The notes beneath the pieces are model-generated. The model worked only from the letters and a program-made list of their open reading frames with translations, did not search any database and was not told the DNA's origin. The translations under genes and the position numbers were made by a program. 64,000 nucleotides of DNA from Paenibacillus albidus (GTDB lineage: Bacteria > Bacillota > Bacilli > Paenibacillales > Paenibacillaceae): NCBI RefSeq assembly GCF_014644435.1, contig NZ_BMKR01000024.1, forward strand, positions 1-64,000. Direction: 5' to 3'. This document shows positions 62,786-64,000 of the stretch, one piece after another. Every line of letters starts with the position of its first letter. Position 1 is the first letter of the stretch.

Positions 62786-63745
62786 TCACTTGAACCAGCC
62801 GCTCCGCCGGAACCACTGGAACATGCCGCCGCCGAGCACCAGCATCAGCAGCAATATGGCCAGATACCCATACTTCCACTCCAGCTCGGGCATCACCCGG
62901 AAGTTCATCCCGTAGATTCCGGCAATCAGGGTCAATGGCATGAACACGGTTGTGATCACCGTCAGCGTCTTCATAATAGAGTTCATGCGGTTGGAATTCA
63001 GGGAGATGTAGCTGTCACGCAGATCGGCGGTCATTTCCCGGTCCACCTCAATCATATCGGTCAGCTTCAGCAGATGATCATAGATATCGCCAAAATAAAT
63101 CCGTTCTTCCCCGTTGCTCTGGACATGCTGCGAATTGACGATCCGGTACATCAGATCACGCATGGGGACTATGGTCCGCCGCAGCTTCAGCAGCCGGCCG
63201 CGCACATCAAACACCTGGCTCATCAGCTCTTCCACCGATTCACTGCTGCCTCTGCTCTCCAGATCGGCCAGCTCATCTTCAATACTGTACAGACTGGGAA
63301 AATATTTGTCGACGAGCTTGTCCATCACCGTATATGCCGCCGCCATCGGCCCCCCGGACCAGCCTTTGCGGCTGTGAATCTCACGCCTCACCTGGTCCCA
63401 GGCTTCGTTCATCTCGGATTTCTCCTGATGATGATAGGAGACCAGGAAGTTTTTGCTAAGAAACAAGTCTATTTCTTCTGCCTCTAGCGTACGTTCATTC
63501 AGCGCATGGAGTACAAAAAACTGCACACTCTCGTAATAATCCAGCTTTGGACGCTGCAGGATATGCATACAATCCTCAATCGCCAAGGGATGAAAATGAA
63601 AATAGGAATCCAGCATTAAGGTCTCCTCAGCCGTGGGTGAAGCGAAATCCACCCAAATCCAGGCATAGTCGGCCAGTTGAATCTCACCAAGCGCCAGATT
63701 AAGCAGCACTTCCCCCTTATGTGTTACTGCCAGCGTACGTATCAT
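62786..63745 (-). CDS. corA: CorA family magnesium/divalent cation transporter
   Basis: About 319 residues. The cytoplasmic funnel carries the acidic helix bundle (residues 1-250) and the last 60 residues hold two membrane helices with the YGMNF selectivity motif (LTLIAGIYGMNFRVMPE) and a second helix plus a basic end. It forms a pentameric Mg2+ (or Co2+/Ni2+) channel. The start at 63745 follows GGAGG by eight bases; the frame opens at 63826. Confidence 0.92.
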   Translation of the reverse strand: MIRTLAVTHKGEVLLNLALGEIQLADYAWIWVDFASPTAEETLMLDSYFHFHPLAIEDCMHILQRPKLDYYESVQFFVLHALNERTLEAEEIDLFLSKNFLVSYHHQEKSEMNEAWDQVRREIHSRKGWSGGPMAAAYTVMDKLVDKYFPSLYSIEDELADLESRGSSESVEELMSQVFDVRGRLLKLRRTIVPMRDLMYRIVNSQHVQSNGEERIYFGDIYDHLLKLTDMIEVDREMTADLRDSYISLNSNRMNSIMKTLTVITTVFMPLTLIAGIYGMNFRVMPELEWKYGYLAILLLMLVLGGGMFQWFRRSGWFK

Positions 63746-63864
63746 AGTTGGTTCCTCCGTATGTTCATCTTCCACTCCTTCCATTGTACAGCAAGAATCT
63801 GACTCTTCCAAAAAAATAACCGCCACTTTCGCTTCCGGCGTTCCGGAAACGACTCCTGGCGGAA

Positions 63865-64000
63865 TCAGTTCTCCCTGCTCTCCAGCCTTCTGGATAACAG
63901 CGATAACAGGAAATTGACGGTAAAATAAATCAGGGCCACTAGCAGCAAGGTAGGAATCGCGTAGCTGTACCCATGACCAATGACAATCCCTGCATGATGC
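63865..64000 (-). CDS. Amino-acid ABC transporter permease, C-terminal part (cut by the window edge)
   Basis: The minus strand reads HHAGIVIGHGYSYAIPTLLL, then VALIYFTVNFLLSLLSRRLE and a stop at 63865. The last membrane helix followed by SRRLESR is typical of HisM/GlnP-type permeases of polar amino-acid importers. Only about 44 residues are in the window, so the cargo cannot be read. Confidence 0.55.
   Translation of the reverse strand, partial: HHAGIVIGHGYSYAIPTLLLVALIYFTVNFLLSLLSRRLESREN

Overview
The window looks like a chromosome segment of a low-to-moderate GC, spore-forming Firmicute, most likely Paenibacillus. The reasons are the family mix (YerC/TrpR-like, dgkB next to rlmD, YqfQ, UPF0246, SF0329, DUF4317, Btr-like AraC/binding-protein fusion, GH112 and GH105), strong GGAGG ribosome sites, frequent TTG/GTG starts, and short intergenic repeats. 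This is inference from gene content; no rRNA or tRNA gene was seen.

Layout. 1-3.2 kb: a large secreted repeat protein whose 3' end is frameshifted just before the window edge. 3.3-8.7 kb: an HxlR regulator with a divergent flavodoxin-like oxidoreductase, DUF4317 and DUF4304 proteins, and a TetR-amidohydrolase pair sharing one operator sequence. 8.8-13.2 kb: a GH112 phosphorylase and GH105 hydrolase operon with a divergent AraC regulator and a cre-like site, suggesting use of pectin (rhamnogalacturonan) fragments. 13.3-17.8 kb: tandem ~50-bp repeats, a broken holin-like toxin, NUDIX, EamA and UMF1 transporters, and a CDP-alcohol phosphatidyltransferase. 18-24.7 kb: a polyol/sugar ABC importer with a sorbitol/xylitol-type dehydrogenase and a ROK repressor. 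24.9-26.4 kb: YaaA, then debris (a DUF4317 fragment abutting an IS256-type remnant). 26.4-30.1 kb: a Fur-controlled siderophore module (binding lipoprotein, FhuF-like reductase, Btr-like regulator). 30.3-31.5 kb: a MetE-C-like enzyme.

31.8-43.7 kb reads as a defence island: an McrB-like ATPase (MrcB_N + AAA) with a DUF2357/PD-(D/E)XK partner, a membrane-anchored Mrr-like nuclease with a topoisomerase-type zinc finger, a MazG-like pyrophosphohydrolase, a helical-repeat protein divergent from an XRE regulator, a GIY-YIG/DUF2075 nuclease-helicase, and an AT-rich two-gene operon of unnamed proteins that both carry PD-(D/E)XK-like signatures. That operon and the GIY-YIG/DUF2075 gene are the best candidates for poorly described systems.

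44.3-57.8 kb is accessory and mosaic: SF0329 and tRNA-dihydrouridine synthase genes; an orphan lantibiotic-immunity ABC transporter (AT-rich, ATPase frameshifted) fused to a GC-rich two-component system; a C45 hydrolase with an AraC/GyrI-like regulator; a poly-G-frameshifted alpha/beta hydrolase; a LytTR-DUF3021 pair; and a MerR - unknown - ClpP - small protein operon beside a truncated serine recombinase. 57.9-64 kb returns to core genes: rlmD, dgkB, a CbiX-like protein, YerC, YqfQ, CorA and the tail of an amino-acid ABC permease.

Single-base frameshifts or stop codons recur (about 50; 13,998; 25,950; 46,645; 53,290). Some may be sequencing errors at homopolymers, others real decay; raw reads are needed to tell.
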